Assembly: GCF_918741285.1 (NCBI RefSeq)
Contig: NZ_CAKKNC010000005.1
Location: 180,109-244,108 of the forward strand
DNA from: Sphingobium sp. CECT 9361
GTDB lineage: Bacteria > Pseudomonadota > Alphaproteobacteria > Sphingomonadales > Sphingomonadaceae
Reading direction: 5' to 3'
Length of the DNA: 64,000 nucleotides
The position numbers and the translations under genes were made by a program. The notes under the pieces were generated by a model. That model was given only the letters and a program-made list of their open reading frames with translations. It did no database searches and was not told where the DNA came from. This document shows positions 36,225-46,155 of the stretch, piece after piece; position 1 is the stretch's first letter, and each line of letters begins with the position of its first letter.

Positions 36225-36920
36225 TCAGTTATATCGCCGCAAAAGCCCCGCCAGTTTGCCCTGGATGCGGACCTGTTGCGCGTTGTAGATCTGCGGTTCG
36301 TAAGCGCTGTTGGCGGGGTCCAGGCGGACGCGGGGGCCGTCTTTGCGGAAATATTTTAGGGTGGCTTCGGCATCGTCGATGAGAGCGACGACGATCTGGC
36401 CGTCGCGCGCAACTTCGGTACGCTGGATGAGTGCGAAGTCACCGTCGAGGATGCCGGCTTCCATCATGGAGTCGCCGGAGACTTCCAGCGCATAATGTTC
36501 GCCTGAACCGAGCAGGGCCGCAGGGACGGACAGCATGTTCTGCCCCTCCATCGCTTCGATGGGAACACCGGCGGCGATGCGACCGTGCAGCGGGATTTCG
36601 ATCACGTCGTTGGCGGCGATGGGAATATGCGGCACGGACACTTTGGGCGGAATGACCGCAGGGGTCGCGGCCAGCAGCGCAGCAGCCTTTCGCGCGCGTT
36701 CCAGTCCTTCGGGCAATTTCAGCACTTCGAGCGCACGGGCGCGGTTGGGCAGGCGGCGGATGAAGCCACGTTCCTCCAGCGCGTTGATGAGGCGATGGAT
36801 GCCGGACTTGGAACGCAAGTCGAGCGCTTCCTTCATCTCCTCGAACGACGGGGAAACACCGCCTTCCTCAAGGCGATTGTGGATGAACGTGAGCAATTCT
36901 TGCTGCTTGGGCGTTAGCAT
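36225..36920 (-). CDS. lexA: SOS repressor LexA
   Basis: 231-residue LexA. The N-terminal winged HTH starts [10 protein letters not shown]. The self-cleavage site is Ala117-Gly118 (RIAAG), with Ser151 (GDSMMEAG) and Lys189 (EATLKYF) as the catalytic dyad. It represses DNA-damage genes until RecA filaments trigger cleavage. The start at 36920 matches the family N-terminus; an upstream in-frame ATG would run through the operator. An SOS box lies 19 bp upstream, so the gene is self-repressed. Confidence 0.97.
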   Translation of the reverse strand: MLTPKQQELLTFIHNRLEEGGVSPSFEEMKEALDLRSKSGIHRLINALEERGFIRRLPNRARALEVLKLPEGLERARKAAALLAATPAVIPPKVSVPHIPIAANDVIEIPLHGRIAAGVPIEAMEGQNMLSVPAALLGSGEHYALEVSGDSMMEAGILDGDFALIQRTEVARDGQIVVALIDDAEATLKYFRKDGPRVRLDPANSAYEPQIYNAQQVRIQGKLAGLLRRYN

Positions 36921-36938
36921 ATCAGACCTCATCCTTTG

Positions 36939-36953
36939 GAACGGACGGGGAAC
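36939..36953 (-). promoter_or_regulatory. SOS box (LexA operator) of lexA
   Basis: Reads GTTC-N7-GTTC on the lexA coding strand (GAAC-N7-GAAC on plus), the exact direct-repeat operator of alphaproteobacterial LexA. It lies 19 bp before the lexA start codon, as expected for autoregulation. Confidence 0.9.
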
Positions 36954-37018
36954 GTATAGGAAACGCATGGGGTCACGTCAAGCGTTTGGCGATTATGCGC
37001 GTTAGGACATGCAAGATG

Positions 37019-37102
37019 CCGTTCCCCTGCGAAAGCAGGGGGCCAGAGGGCAACAAAGCACTGCGCGTGAGACCCTAGACCCCTGCTTTCGCGGGGGAAC
37101 GG
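37019..37102. repeat. 84-bp palindromic REP/MITE-like unit
   Basis: Arms of 23 bp (37019-37041 and 37080-37102), near-perfect inverted copies beginning CCGTTCCCCTGCGAAAGC and ending with its complement, around a 38-bp centre. It lies between the lexA promoter and the moeA end, where it may also act as a terminator for the trp-moe operon. Confidence 0.8.
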
Positions 37103-37130
37103 CTTCCTACGAGCGCGTCGCGATTGCCGA

Positions 37131-38306
37131 TTATATCGGCAGGATCGTGACCGGGGTGCCTTTTCCGGCAATGGCGGCGCCTGCGGGGCGGACGATCAGG
37201 CAATCGGCGGCGGCGAGGGCGCGGGTGGCGGCGCTGTCCTGCGCGGTGAGGGCGACTGCCCCTTCCTGCGTCATCCGGGCGCGCAGATATTCGTCGCGGG
37301 TGCCGGTGGCGCCCAGATCGGTGGCTAGCGGTGCCGTGGTGAGGCGCGGCAAGGGCGTGGGATCGCCGGACAGATGACGGGCGAGCGGGAGCAGGAACAA
37401 GGTTGCGGTGACGAAGGCAGATACCGGATTGCCGGGAAGGCCTAGGAAGGTCGCGCTGCCCAGCGTTCCGGCGATCAACGGCTTGCCGGGGCGCATCCGG
37501 ATCTTCCAGAAGTCGAGCGTACCGCCTGCCGCTGCGAAGGCAGGGCGGACGAGGTCGTGATCGCCCACCGACGCGCCGCCAGTCGATACGATGATATCGG
37601 CGTGGCGGCAGGCATCGAAGGCTGACGTCATGGCGGCAAGATCATCGGGAATTATGCCCATATCGTCGACATCGCAGGGGAACGCGGCGAGCATGGCGGC
37701 GAGGAGTATGGCGTTGGAGGAGGGCAGCTTGCCCGCCGGAATAGGCGCGCCGGGGGCCACGAGTTCGTTGCCGGTGGACAAGATGGCTATGCGGGGGCGT
37801 CTGTGGACGGGGAGAGCGCCGTATCCGCCGAGTGCGGTGAGGCTGAGTTGTGCGGGGCCTAGGCGGGTTCCAGCGGGGAAGAGCAGATCGCCGCTGGCAA
37901 AGTCCGATCCGCGCGGACGGATGTGGAGGCCGGGGGGCAGGGGGTCGTCGGTCGCGCGGGTAAGGGTGTCGCCCTCACGTGTTGCATTTTCCTGGATGAG
38001 TATGGCGTCCGCGCAGAACGGAACGGCGGCGCCTGTGAAGATGCGCGCGGCTTCGCCTGCGCCGAGCGGTCGGGGGAGCGGGCCGCCTGCGCAGCTTTCC
38101 TGCGTGACATGCCAGGGGCCATCGCCCGCCGCGAGCGCATATCCGTCCATCGCGGACAGGTCAGCGAAGGGTTGATCGCGTAGGGACGCTATGTCGGATG
38201 CGAGCCAGCGGTTGGTGCAATGGGCGAGGGGCGCGTCCTCGTGGGGTAGCGGACTGGCCAGCGCGAACAGTCGCGCCTGTGCGTCCGCTACGGGGAGCAG
38301 GCTCAT
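37131..38306 (-). CDS. moeA: Molybdopterin molybdenumtransferase MoeA
   Basis: 391-residue MoeA, which inserts molybdate into adenylated molybdopterin. The family segments are [42 protein letters not shown] and MRPGKPL. The start at 38306 overlaps the moaC stop (ATGA). It is the last gene of the long trp-moa-moe transcript. Confidence 0.96.
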   Translation of the reverse strand: MSLLPVADAQARLFALASPLPHEDAPLAHCTNRWLASDIASLRDQPFADLSAMDGYALAAGDGPWHVTQESCAGGPLPRPLGAGEAARIFTGAAVPFCADAILIQENATREGDTLTRATDDPLPPGLHIRPRGSDFASGDLLFPAGTRLGPAQLSLTALGGYGALPVHRRPRIAILSTGNELVAPGAPIPAGKLPSSNAILLAAMLAAFPCDVDDMGIIPDDLAAMTSAFDACRHADIIVSTGGASVGDHDLVRPAFAAAGGTLDFWKIRMRPGKPLIAGTLGSATFLGLPGNPVSAFVTATLFLLPLARHLSGDPTPLPRLTTAPLATDLGATGTRDEYLRARMTQEGAVALTAQDSAATRALAAADCLIVRPAGAAIAGKGTPVTILPI

Positions 38307-38776
38307 CGTGCTGCGTGCCAATCGCCCGACTTGCCGCCGGTTTTGGATAGCAGGGCGATGCTGTGGATTGTCATGCCCTTATCGAGCGCCTTTGCCATGT
38401 CGTATACGGTAAGCAGGGCGACCGAGACAGCGGTGAGCGCTTCCATTTCCACGCCCGTTTGCGCGGCGGTGCGGGCGGTGGCCTTTGCGGAGACGCCGGT
38501 GTCGTCGAGGTCGAAGTCTACCGTCACGGCGCTGAGCGGGAGCGGGTGGCACAGGGGGATGAGATCGGCGGTCTTCTTCGCGGCCATGATCCCGGCGACG
38601 CGCGCGACGGCGAGGACATCGCCCTTTTTCACCAGCCCCTGCGCGATGGCCTCGGCAGCTTCGGGGATCATGTCGATACGGCCAGTGGCGACGGCTTCGC
38701 GCACGGTGGTCGCCTTGGCCGAGACATCGACCATGCGAGCGGCGCCTTCGGCGTCGAGATGGGTGAGGCCTGTCAT
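38303..38776 (-). CDS. moaC: Cyclic pyranopterin monophosphate synthase MoaC
   Basis: 157-residue MoaC, catalysing the second half of cyclic pyranopterin monophosphate formation in molybdenum cofactor synthesis. The motifs [27 protein letters not shown] and [23 protein letters not shown] are diagnostic. It overlaps trpC upstream and moeA downstream by 4 bp each. Confidence 0.97.
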   Translation of the reverse strand: MTGLTHLDAEGAARMVDVSAKATTVREAVATGRIDMIPEAAEAIAQGLVKKGDVLAVARVAGIMAAKKTADLIPLCHPLPLSAVTVDFDLDDTGVSAKATARTAAQTGVEMEALTAVSVALLTVYDMAKALDKGMTIHSIALLSKTGGKSGDWHAAR

Positions 38777-39561
38777 GCGCCGAGCAATTCGCGGGTGGCG
38801 GCTTCGACATCGGGCTGGCGCATCAGCGCTTCGCCAATGAGGAAGCAGCGGACGCCGCGCTCCGCCATGGCGTCGAGATCGGCGCGTGTCGTGAGGCCGC
38901 TTTCGGCGACGAAGGTGCAGCCTTCCGGGGCGCGATCGACCAGTTCGTAGGTGCGGGCGAAATCGACGGAGAAATCGCGCAGGTCGCGATTGTTGACGCC
39001 GATGAGCCGTGATTTGAGTTTGAGGGCGCGTTCCAGTTCGGTAGCGTCGTGGACCTCGACCAGTGCGTCCATGCCGAGCGCGAGGGCGGCATCTTCGATA
39101 TCGGCCATCTGTGCATCGTCGAGCGCGGCGGCGATGATGAGGATCGCGTCGGCACCGATGGCGCGGCTTTCCAGCACTTGCCAGGGATCGACCATGAAGT
39201 CTTTCCGCAGGACGGGGAGCGTGCAGGCCGCGCGGGCGGCGATGAGATAATCCTCATGCCCCTGAAAATAGGGCGCGTCTGTCAGGACCGAGAGACAGGC
39301 CGCACCGCCCGCTTGATATGCGGCGGCGTGGGAGGCTGGGTCGAAATCGGCGCGGATCAGGCCTTTGGAGGGGCTGGCTTTCTTGACTTCGGCGATGAGG
39401 CCGTAGCCGGTGGCGGCCTTGCGGTCGAGCGCCTGACGGAAGCCGCGCGGTGGCGTCTGGTGCAGCGCCCGGTCATGCAGGTCTGCAACGGTGATGGCGC
39501 TGCGGCGCGCGGCGACTTCCTCGCGCTTGGTTGCGCAGATTTCGGTGAGTTTGTTGGTCAT
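38773..39561 (-). CDS. trpC: Indole-3-glycerol phosphate synthase
   Basis: 262-residue TIM-barrel enzyme that closes the indole ring in tryptophan synthesis. Visible motifs are [35 protein letters not shown] and VAESGL. It is the monofunctional form, without a fused TrpF. It overlaps trpD and moaC (ATGA), so the whole block is translationally coupled. Confidence 0.97.
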   Translation of the reverse strand: MTNKLTEICATKREEVAARRSAITVADLHDRALHQTPPRGFRQALDRKAATGYGLIAEVKKASPSKGLIRADFDPASHAAAYQAGGAACLSVLTDAPYFQGHEDYLIAARAACTLPVLRKDFMVDPWQVLESRAIGADAILIIAAALDDAQMADIEDAALALGMDALVEVHDATELERALKLKSRLIGVNNRDLRDFSVDFARTYELVDRAPEGCTFVAESGLTTRADLDAMAERGVRCFLIGEALMRQPDVEAATRELLGA

Positions 39562-40550
39562 GTGTACGCTATCCAGCAGTTCAGCAGGGCATTGGCCAGC
39601 CCTTTGTCGATGGCTTCGGCAGCTTCTTCGACGCCCGTGGGCAAGTCCGGCACGGCGCCCGCGACCATCAGCGCTGCGGCGGCGTTGAAGAGGACGGCAT
39701 CGCGATAGGCACCGGGTTCGCCCTGTAACAGTGCGCGCAGGGCAGCGGCGTTGTGGGTGGCATCGCCGCCACGGATGGCGTCTATCGAATGGCTGGGAAG
39801 GCCCGCATCGGCAGGCGACCAGCGGCGCATGGAAACGATACCGCTGCCGGTGACATCGGCGATGTCATTGCCGCCCACCACGGAAAGCTCGTCCAGTCCT
39901 TCGTCGCCCGAAACCACCATCGCCCGGTCCGCGCCCAGCATCGCGAGCGCTTCGGCATAGATCGGCACATAGGCAGGGCGCGCTATGCCGATAAGTTGGC
40001 GACGCACTTTGGCCGGATTGGCGAGCGGACCCATGAGGTTGAAGATGGTGCGGCGGGCCAGAGCCTTACGGATCGGACCAAGGCGTTTGAGGGCAGGATG
40101 GTGATTTTGCGCGAACAGGAAGCAGATGCCCAGATCGGCCAGAGAGCGTTCGGCAAGTTCTGCGGCGCGGGTGAGATCGAGGCCGAGGGCTTCGAGCGTA
40201 TCAGCGGCACCGGATTTGGACGAAGCGGCGCGGTTGCCATGTTTAGCGACTGGCACATCGCAGGCGGCCACGACCAAGGCTACCGCGGTGGACACGTTGA
40301 GCGTGTGGTGCCCGTCGCCGCCGGTTCCACACACATCGATGGCATTTGCAGGTGCGGAGATAGGGATCATCCGGTCGCGCATTGCCTCGGCAGCGGCAGC
40401 GATCTCAATGGAGGTTTCCCCCCTATCGCTCATGACGATCAGGAAATGGGCGATGTCTTCGTCCGACGAGCCGCCGTCGAGCATGGTTGCGAAAGCCTGC
40501 GCGGCGGTAACCGGATCTAGGGGCAGGGACGGATCGGGAAGCGCGGACAT
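39558..40550 (-). CDS. trpD: Anthranilate phosphoribosyltransferase
   Basis: 330-residue TrpD, joining anthranilate with PRPP. The PRPP-binding motif DVCGTGGDG and the segments [21 protein letters not shown] and [11 protein letters not shown] are present. The start at 40550 fits the family; the upstream frame adds only six residues. It ends inside trpC. Confidence 0.97.
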   Translation of the reverse strand: MSALPDPSLPLDPVTAAQAFATMLDGGSSDEDIAHFLIVMSDRGETSIEIAAAAEAMRDRMIPISAPANAIDVCGTGGDGHHTLNVSTAVALVVAACDVPVAKHGNRAASSKSGAADTLEALGLDLTRAAELAERSLADLGICFLFAQNHHPALKRLGPIRKALARRTIFNLMGPLANPAKVRRQLIGIARPAYVPIYAEALAMLGADRAMVVSGDEGLDELSVVGGNDIADVTGSGIVSMRRWSPADAGLPSHSIDAIRGGDATHNAAALRALLQGEPGAYRDAVLFNAAAALMVAGAVPDLPTGVEEAAEAIDKGLANALLNCWIAYT

Positions 40551-40605
40551 GGTTGCTCCCTTAGCCACAGCGCGCGAATCCTGTCGAGCGATAAACCGCT
40601 CAATC

Positions 40606-41190
40606 TCAGGCGCGCTCTTTGACCTTCATGCCTGCAGCCGTCATGAAATTGGCGAGCATTGCGTGGCCATGCTCGGTGGCAATGCTTTCGGGATGGAACT
40701 GGACGCTGTGGATGGGCAAGTCGCGATGGCGAAAGCCCATGACCGATCCGTCATCGCTGGTGGCGTTGACGAGCAGGCAGTCGGGAATATCCTCGACGAT
40801 GAGCGAGTGATAGCGCGTCGCGGTAAAGGGCGAAGGGAGACCAACGAAAAGCCCGGTGCCGTCATGGGTGATCGGCGATGTCTTGCCGTGCATCAGGCCG
40901 CCGCGCACCACGCGCCCGCCGAAATATTGTCCGATGGACTGATGGCCCAGACATACGCCCAGCAACGGCTTGCGCGCATCGGCGCAGGCACTCACGATGT
41001 CGAGGCTGATCCCGGCTTCATTGGGGGTACAGGGACCCGGCGAGAGCAGGAACGCCTCTGCGCCGGAGGACATGGCCTGTCCGGCAGACATGGCATCATT
41101 GCGGACGACTTCCACTTCGGCGCCCAGTTCCATGAGATAATGGACGAGGTTCCAGGTGAAGCTGTCGTAGTTGTCGATGACAAGGATCAT
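40606..41190 (-). CDS. trpG: Anthranilate synthase component II (glutamine amidotransferase)
   Basis: 194-residue class I amidotransferase supplying ammonia to TrpE. The nucleophile is Cys80 in GVCLGHQ, with the His-Glu pair in FHPES. The start [11 protein letters not shown] at 41190 is the family start; a longer upstream frame overlaps trpE and is not used. It follows trpE by 7 bp. It might also serve PabB, as in other bacteria with one such subunit. Confidence 0.96.
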   Translation of the reverse strand: MILVIDNYDSFTWNLVHYLMELGAEVEVVRNDAMSAGQAMSSGAEAFLLSPGPCTPNEAGISLDIVSACADARKPLLGVCLGHQSIGQYFGGRVVRGGLMHGKTSPITHDGTGLFVGLPSPFTATRYHSLIVEDIPDCLLVNATSDDGSVMGFRHRDLPIHSVQFHPESIATEHGHAMLANFMTAAGMKVKERA

Positions 41191-41197
41191 GACCGTA

Positions 41198-42712
41198 TTA
41201 CTGCCCGAAACCAGCGGAGCGTGCAATCGCGACCGCTTCGCGCGCTGCGGCAAGAAGTGCCCCACTCTTGGCTTCGCATTCGCGCTGTTCATATTCGGGC
41301 ACGCTGTCTGCGACGATGCCTGCCCCTGCCTGAACGTGCATCACGCCGTCTTTGAGGACTGCGGTGCGCAGGACGATGCAGCTATCCATATTGCCGTCCG
41401 GGCTGAAGTAGCCGACGCCGCCAGCATAAGCGCCGCGCGTTTCCGGTTCCAGTTCGGCGATGATCTCGCACGCGCGCACCTTTGGCGCGCCGCTGACGGT
41501 ACCTGCGGGGAAGCCCGCGAACAGCGCGTCGAGGGCGTCTTTGCCCGATGCAAGCTGACCCACGACGTTGGAGACGACGTGCATGACGTGGCTGTAAAAT
41601 TCCACGCCATAGCTGTCGGTCACGGTGACCGTGCCTGCGCTGGCAACGCGGCCGACATCGTTGCGACCAAGGTCCAGCAGCATCAGATGCTCGGCGCGTT
41701 CCTTGGGATCGGCGAGCAGGCTGTCGCGATTGGCTGCGTCCTCGGTTGCCGTTTTGCCGCGCGGTCGGGTGCCGGCGATGGGGCGAATAGTGACTTCGCC
41801 GTCACGTGCGCGGACGAGGATTTCCGGGCTGGACCCGATCAGCGCAAAGCCGGGGAGATCGAGATAATAGAGGAAGGGCGACGGATTGATCCGGCGCAGC
41901 GCGCGATAAAGCGCGATCGGCGGGAGTGTAAATGGGCTGGTGAAGCGTTGGGCCAGCACGACCTGAAAGATATCGCCCGCGACGATATAGTCCTTTGCCG
42001 CGTTCACCATTTCGCCATAGCGGCCATCGGGCAGGATCGGTGTGACGACGACGTCAGGCAGCTCGATAGATGGCGCGGCGTCGGGTATTGGCCCGGCGAG
42101 ACGCGCCGCTGCAGCATCGATGCGATCATGCGCGGCGCCTATGGCTTTGTCCGGTTCGGTGAAGCTGCCCTTCCAGACAGGCGCAACGAGAAAAAGCGCA
42201 TCGGCCAATCGGTCGAAGATCAGAATGACGGTCGGACGGACGAACAGCATGTCCGGCACGTCGATAGGATTGGCCGAAGGGCGAGGCAGCTTTTCGACCA
42301 GCCCGATGGTTTCATAGCCGAAATAGCCGACGAGACAGGCCAGCGCCGAAGGCAGCGCGGGGTCCATATCTGCCTTGCATTCTTCAACCAGGGCACGAAG
42401 CGCGGCAAGTGCGCCATGGTCGGTCGGCACGAACGCATCGCGATCGGTCTGCCAATTCCGGTTGATTTCCGCTTTGTCACCGACAGCGCGGAACACAAGG
42501 TCGGGCGCGAGGCCGATAAGACTGTAGCGCCCACGCACCGCGCCGCCCTCGACGGACTCCAGCAGGAAGTCGCCGCGATCCGGCTCGAACAGTTTCAGCG
42601 CAGCGGAAATCGGCGTGTCGGTATCGGCAATCTGGCGACGCCAGATGAGTGCCGACCGGCCCTCCGCCAGCGCTTGCCGTGCCGAAGCGTTCCCTTCCAG
42701 CTCCGTCGTCAT
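41198..42712 (-). CDS. trpE: Anthranilate synthase component I
   Basis: 504-residue chorismate-utilising enzyme that forms anthranilate with TrpG. The C-terminal signatures are [25 protein letters not shown] ([14 protein letters not shown]), [15 protein letters not shown] and [15 protein letters not shown]. The N-terminal feedback region retains LLESVEGG. It starts 4 bp after the ppiD stop, leaving no room for a leader-peptide attenuator of its own. Confidence 0.97.
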   Translation of the reverse strand: MTTELEGNASARQALAEGRSALIWRRQIADTDTPISAALKLFEPDRGDFLLESVEGGAVRGRYSLIGLAPDLVFRAVGDKAEINRNWQTDRDAFVPTDHGALAALRALVEECKADMDPALPSALACLVGYFGYETIGLVEKLPRPSANPIDVPDMLFVRPTVILIFDRLADALFLVAPVWKGSFTEPDKAIGAAHDRIDAAAARLAGPIPDAAPSIELPDVVVTPILPDGRYGEMVNAAKDYIVAGDIFQVVLAQRFTSPFTLPPIALYRALRRINPSPFLYYLDLPGFALIGSSPEILVRARDGEVTIRPIAGTRPRGKTATEDAANRDSLLADPKERAEHLMLLDLGRNDVGRVASAGTVTVTDSYGVEFYSHVMHVVSNVVGQLASGKDALDALFAGFPAGTVSGAPKVRACEIIAELEPETRGAYAGGVGYFSPDGNMDSCIVLRTAVLKDGVMHVQAGAGIVADSVPEYEQRECEAKSGALLAAAREAVAIARSAGFGQ

Positions 42713-42716
42713 AGGA

Positions 42717-44669
42717 TCAGGGGGTCACACCGTTGGCGGCGCGCAAAGCCTGCTTCACGGTTGCGAGCGCAGCGGCATCGCGCTTCACACCAAGTTGCTT
42801 TTCCATCGCGCGTTCAAACTGATCGGCATATTCGCTGCCCGCGACCTGCGAAAGCTGCCCGCGGACATTCTCGACCAATGCAGGTTGCTTGGCTGCGTCG
42901 GCGCGCTGAATGGCGTCAAGCTGGACGATGAAGGTGCCTTGATCGTTCGGAATGGCCAATGTCTTGACGCTTTTGGGTGCCATGGCAAAGAGCAGCGCGA
43001 TTTCCTCGGGCGGGCGTTCCTGACCGCGCATCAGATCGGCGCGGCGACCGGCAACCTTTTGTGGCGCAGGAAGGGGAGCGCCGACAGACTTGATCGCATC
43101 GTCGAGCGACATGCCCTTGGCAATCTTCGTCCGTAATTCCTCGGCAACGGCCTTGGCTTTGATCGCACCCTGATTGAGCTGATACTGCCTGGCAACGATG
43201 TCCCGGACCTTCGCCAGCGGGGGCGGAGCAGCGGGGATGATTTCGCTCACATCCAGCAGGGCATAGCGCTGATTGGGAATGATCGGCACAAGCTGGCCGT
43301 CGTCGTCTGCCGTCATGTCGAAACCGGGCTTCAAAAGCGCCTGCAGATCGGCGCTTGGTTTGAAAATGCTATCCTGCACAGCCTGACCGGTGGAGATAAC
43401 CGCTGGCGAGGTTTCGATGGCAAGGCCGTTGTCCTTTGCAACTTCATCGAATGTTGCGCCTTCGGCTACCTGATCTTCAATCCTGCCAGTGAAATCGCTT
43501 ATGAGCTGGGCCGTCTTCTGCCCCTTAAGTGTTGCGATCAATTCCGGGCGAACCTGTGCCAGCGTACGTTCTGCTACCGTGTCGATTGCGGTGACACGCA
43601 ACACTTGCCAGCCCAGCCCGGTACGAATGGGGCCGACGACGCCATCCTTAGGTGCAGCAAAGGCGGCTTGCACAACGGCATCGTTGCCGTCCTTCGCCAG
43701 CATCGCCTTGGTCTGCTTGGTCAGCGTGGCGACAGCCAGTCCGGCTGCGCGCGCGGCGTCCGCCATTGACTTACCGGCCTTCACATCGGCGGCAATCGTC
43801 TTCGCGGCTGCTTCGGTCGGCAAAACGAGGCGGTCGAAATTGCGTGTCTGAGTGGCGGCGTAGCTTACTTTGTTCTGATTATAGGCCGCAGCAATTTCCG
43901 CATCGGTAGGATTGGCGGCACCGGCGAAGCGGGCGGCGTCGATCACCGCATAACGCAACTTGCGCTGTTCCGGGATCGAATAGCGATCCGCGTTCTTCGT
44001 GTAGAAGTTCTGTAACTGCGCATCGGTGGGTGCGGTTTTTGGCGCGAACGCCGCCGCCGGGATCGCGGCGATGCGGCCAGCGCGTGCTTCCAGAAGCAGC
44101 GACGCATAGGGAAGCACGAGGCTGTCGCCCAATCGCACGCCAAGGCTGGCAGGACCGACAAGCTGCTTGCCGATCAGGTCGCGAGACATGTCATCGCGCA
44201 ACGCCTGCTCGCTGATCCCTTCACGTGCCAGAAGCTGACGGAACAAATCCTGGCTGAATTTGCCCGACGCATCCTGAAAAGCAGGAATGCCGGCGATCTG
44301 GCCATCGACCATACGCTTCGACACGCTCATGCCCTGATCGTCGGCATAGGCGCTGACGGTCAGGCCTGCCACCATCTGGTCATAGATTTGCTCGACGGCT
44401 CCCTTGGCGATGAACTCGCCAATCTGCAGCCCGGGGTTTTGCTTGCGCTCCTGCTCGAACGCCCGCTGCACACGCGACTGTAGCTCCGTGACGGAAAGCT
44501 TCTCTCCACCGACTTTCGCCGCTGTGCCACCGCCTCCGCCAAGATTGCCGAGACCGCCGGTGTTGGTGATATCGCCAGCCGCAAAAGCAAAAGCAATGAC
44601 GCCCAAAAATGCCAGCGCAATGAATGCGCCGACTTTGGAACCGAGAAAACGACGAAAAAAACTGAGCAT
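42717..44669 (-). CDS. ppiD: Peptidyl-prolyl cis-trans isomerase D (PpiD-like periplasmic chaperone)
   Basis: 650-residue membrane-anchored chaperone. A single N-terminal helix (VGAFIALAFLGVIAFAFAAG) follows the short cytoplasmic MLSFFRRFLGSK, then a glycine-rich linker and SurA-like N-domain helices. A central degenerate parvulin domain has DGVVGPIRTGLGWQVLRV. It assists folding at the exit of the Sec translocon. It heads a transcript with trpE only 4 bp behind. The divergent neighbour is tpiA. Confidence 0.92.
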   Translation of the reverse strand: MLSFFRRFLGSKVGAFIALAFLGVIAFAFAAGDITNTGGLGNLGGGGGTAAKVGGEKLSVTELQSRVQRAFEQERKQNPGLQIGEFIAKGAVEQIYDQMVAGLTVSAYADDQGMSVSKRMVDGQIAGIPAFQDASGKFSQDLFRQLLAREGISEQALRDDMSRDLIGKQLVGPASLGVRLGDSLVLPYASLLLEARAGRIAAIPAAAFAPKTAPTDAQLQNFYTKNADRYSIPEQRKLRYAVIDAARFAGAANPTDAEIAAAYNQNKVSYAATQTRNFDRLVLPTEAAAKTIAADVKAGKSMADAARAAGLAVATLTKQTKAMLAKDGNDAVVQAAFAAPKDGVVGPIRTGLGWQVLRVTAIDTVAERTLAQVRPELIATLKGQKTAQLISDFTGRIEDQVAEGATFDEVAKDNGLAIETSPAVISTGQAVQDSIFKPSADLQALLKPGFDMTADDDGQLVPIIPNQRYALLDVSEIIPAAPPPLAKVRDIVARQYQLNQGAIKAKAVAEELRTKIAKGMSLDDAIKSVGAPLPAPQKVAGRRADLMRGQERPPEEIALLFAMAPKSVKTLAIPNDQGTFIVQLDAIQRADAAKQPALVENVRGQLSQVAGSEYADQFERAMEKQLGVKRDAAALATVKQALRAANGVTP

Positions 44670-44834
44670 AAGGGTCCGGAACTGAGGGCCAAAGACAAGT
44701 CGACCGCCGCTTTAGGGTCGAATCCGGCTGCTGTCGAGTGCGGGCGACGAGATCGGGCGGCGGGGGTGGACAATATGGCATGAGCCGCTATCGCTGCGCC
44801 GCAACATCCCATTTCGTGCAGGAGATCAGGGGTA

Positions 44835-45578
44835 ATGACAAGACGTAAGCTGGTTGTCGGCAACTGGAAAATGAACGGACTGCGCGCGCATCTGCCGCAG
44901 GTGGCAGCGATTGGCGCGGAAGCCAGCGCTCATGGCGCAGTCGAAGTAGGCCTGTGTGTGCCCGCGACGCTGATCGGCATGGCGAACGAAGCGCGAGGCG
45001 GTGCCTTCATCGGCGGGCAGGATTGCCACGTCAAGGCTACGGGCGCGCATACCGGATGCCTGTCCGCCGAAATGCTCAGGGAAGCAGGAGCGACTTGGGT
45101 GATCGTCGGCCACAGCGAACGCCGCGCCGACCAAGGCGAAACGGATGCCGATGTGGCTGGGAAAGCGTTGGCTGGCCATGCGCAGGGACTGAAGGTGATC
45201 CTGTGCGTCGGCGAAAGCCTCGAAATACGCGACAGTGGGGAGGCCGTTCCCTTTGTGCTGGCGCAACTGGAAGCTTCCCTACCGGAAGGGGCAGCAGCAC
45301 AGTGGCTGTCAATTGCCTATGAGCCAGTGTGGTGCATTGGTACGGGCCGCATTCCGACCATGGAGCAGATCGCCGAAATGCACAGCGCCATTCGCGGCGC
45401 TCTGGTCAAGCGGATCGGGGAAGACGGCAACGCGATGCGCATCCTGTATGGCGGGTCGGTCAATGCCGCCAACGCCGCCGAAGTCTTTGCCGTGGCAGAT
45501 GTCGACGGCGGTCTGGTGGGCGGCGCAAGCCTGAAAGTCGACAGCTTCGGACCGATCATCGAAGCTGCGGCAGCGTAA
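44835..45578 (+). CDS. tpiA: Triosephosphate isomerase
   Basis: 247-residue TIM with catalytic Lys12 (GNWKMN), His93 (VGHSERR) and Glu163 (AYEPVWCIGTG), plus the phosphate-binding loop YGGSVN. It interconverts DHAP and glyceraldehyde-3-P. A GGGG-type ribosome site precedes the ATG. It is divergent from ppiD with 165 bp between, and is followed by secG and pyrG, an order common in alphaproteobacteria. Confidence 0.98.
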   Translation: MTRRKLVVGNWKMNGLRAHLPQVAAIGAEASAHGAVEVGLCVPATLIGMANEARGGAFIGGQDCHVKATGAHTGCLSAEMLREAGATWVIVGHSERRADQGETDADVAGKALAGHAQGLKVILCVGESLEIRDSGEAVPFVLAQLEASLPEGAAAQWLSIAYEPVWCIGTGRIPTMEQIAEMHSAIRGALVKRIGEDGNAMRILYGGSVNAANAAEVFAVADVDGGLVGGASLKVDSFGPIIEAAAA

Positions 45579-45660
45579 CGATACGCCAGCGCGAGGTTGA
45601 ACCGAAAGGACAACCTCGCTATGTGCGCGGCAACAGATATTATCCGGACAGCATAGTCGC

Positions 45661-46050
45661 ATGATTTTCACGTTTCTTCTCGTCGTTCAGGCGATCATCG
45701 CAGCCGCCTTGGTCACCGTTATCCTGATGCAGCAGTCGGAAGGCGGCGGCTTGGGCGTTGGCGGCAGTCCTTCGGGGCTGATGTCGGCGCGCGGTGCGGC
45801 AAACTTTCTGACGCGTGCGACGACGATTCTTGCGACCATGTTTGTCAGCCTCAGCGTCGTTCTGGCGGTTATCGCATCGGTTCAGCATGCGCCGAGCAGC
45901 ATTGATACGTCGCTGGCCAAGACGGCTCCGGCAGCCCCTGCAAACAACGCCGCGCCGCTGGCGGGTGGCGATCCGCTTGCCGGGGCGGCGCAGTCCGTCG
46001 GCAATAGCGCAGCGCCCGCAACCAACGAGAGCGTTCCGCTCGCCAACTAA
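45661..46050 (+). CDS. secG: Preprotein translocase subunit SecG
   Basis: 129-residue inner-membrane protein with two helices (residues 1-22 and about 53-75). They flank the family loop LMQQSEGGGLGVGGSPSG and MSARGAANFLTRAT. The tail is Ala/Pro/Asn-rich and low in complexity, which is usual in alphaproteobacteria. It aids SecA-driven export through SecYEG. Confidence 0.95.
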   Translation: MIFTFLLVVQAIIAAALVTVILMQQSEGGGLGVGGSPSGLMSARGAANFLTRATTILATMFVSLSVVLAVIASVQHAPSSIDTSLAKTAPAAPANNAAPLAGGDPLAGAAQSVGNSAAPATNESVPLAN

Positions 46051-46155
46051 CCTTCGCGTTTCGACGTAAAACTTCTTCGCTCGAAACTATTTTTGCGAGC
46101 GTGCGGATTCGCGCGCTTGCCCAACACGTTCGTAAAAGGCTAAGCCTCTCATCCC

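Noticed and set aside
41171..42931. A 586-codon plus-strand frame antisense to trpE
   Set aside because: trpE is certain from motifs and operon structure, and the antisense product has no family features.
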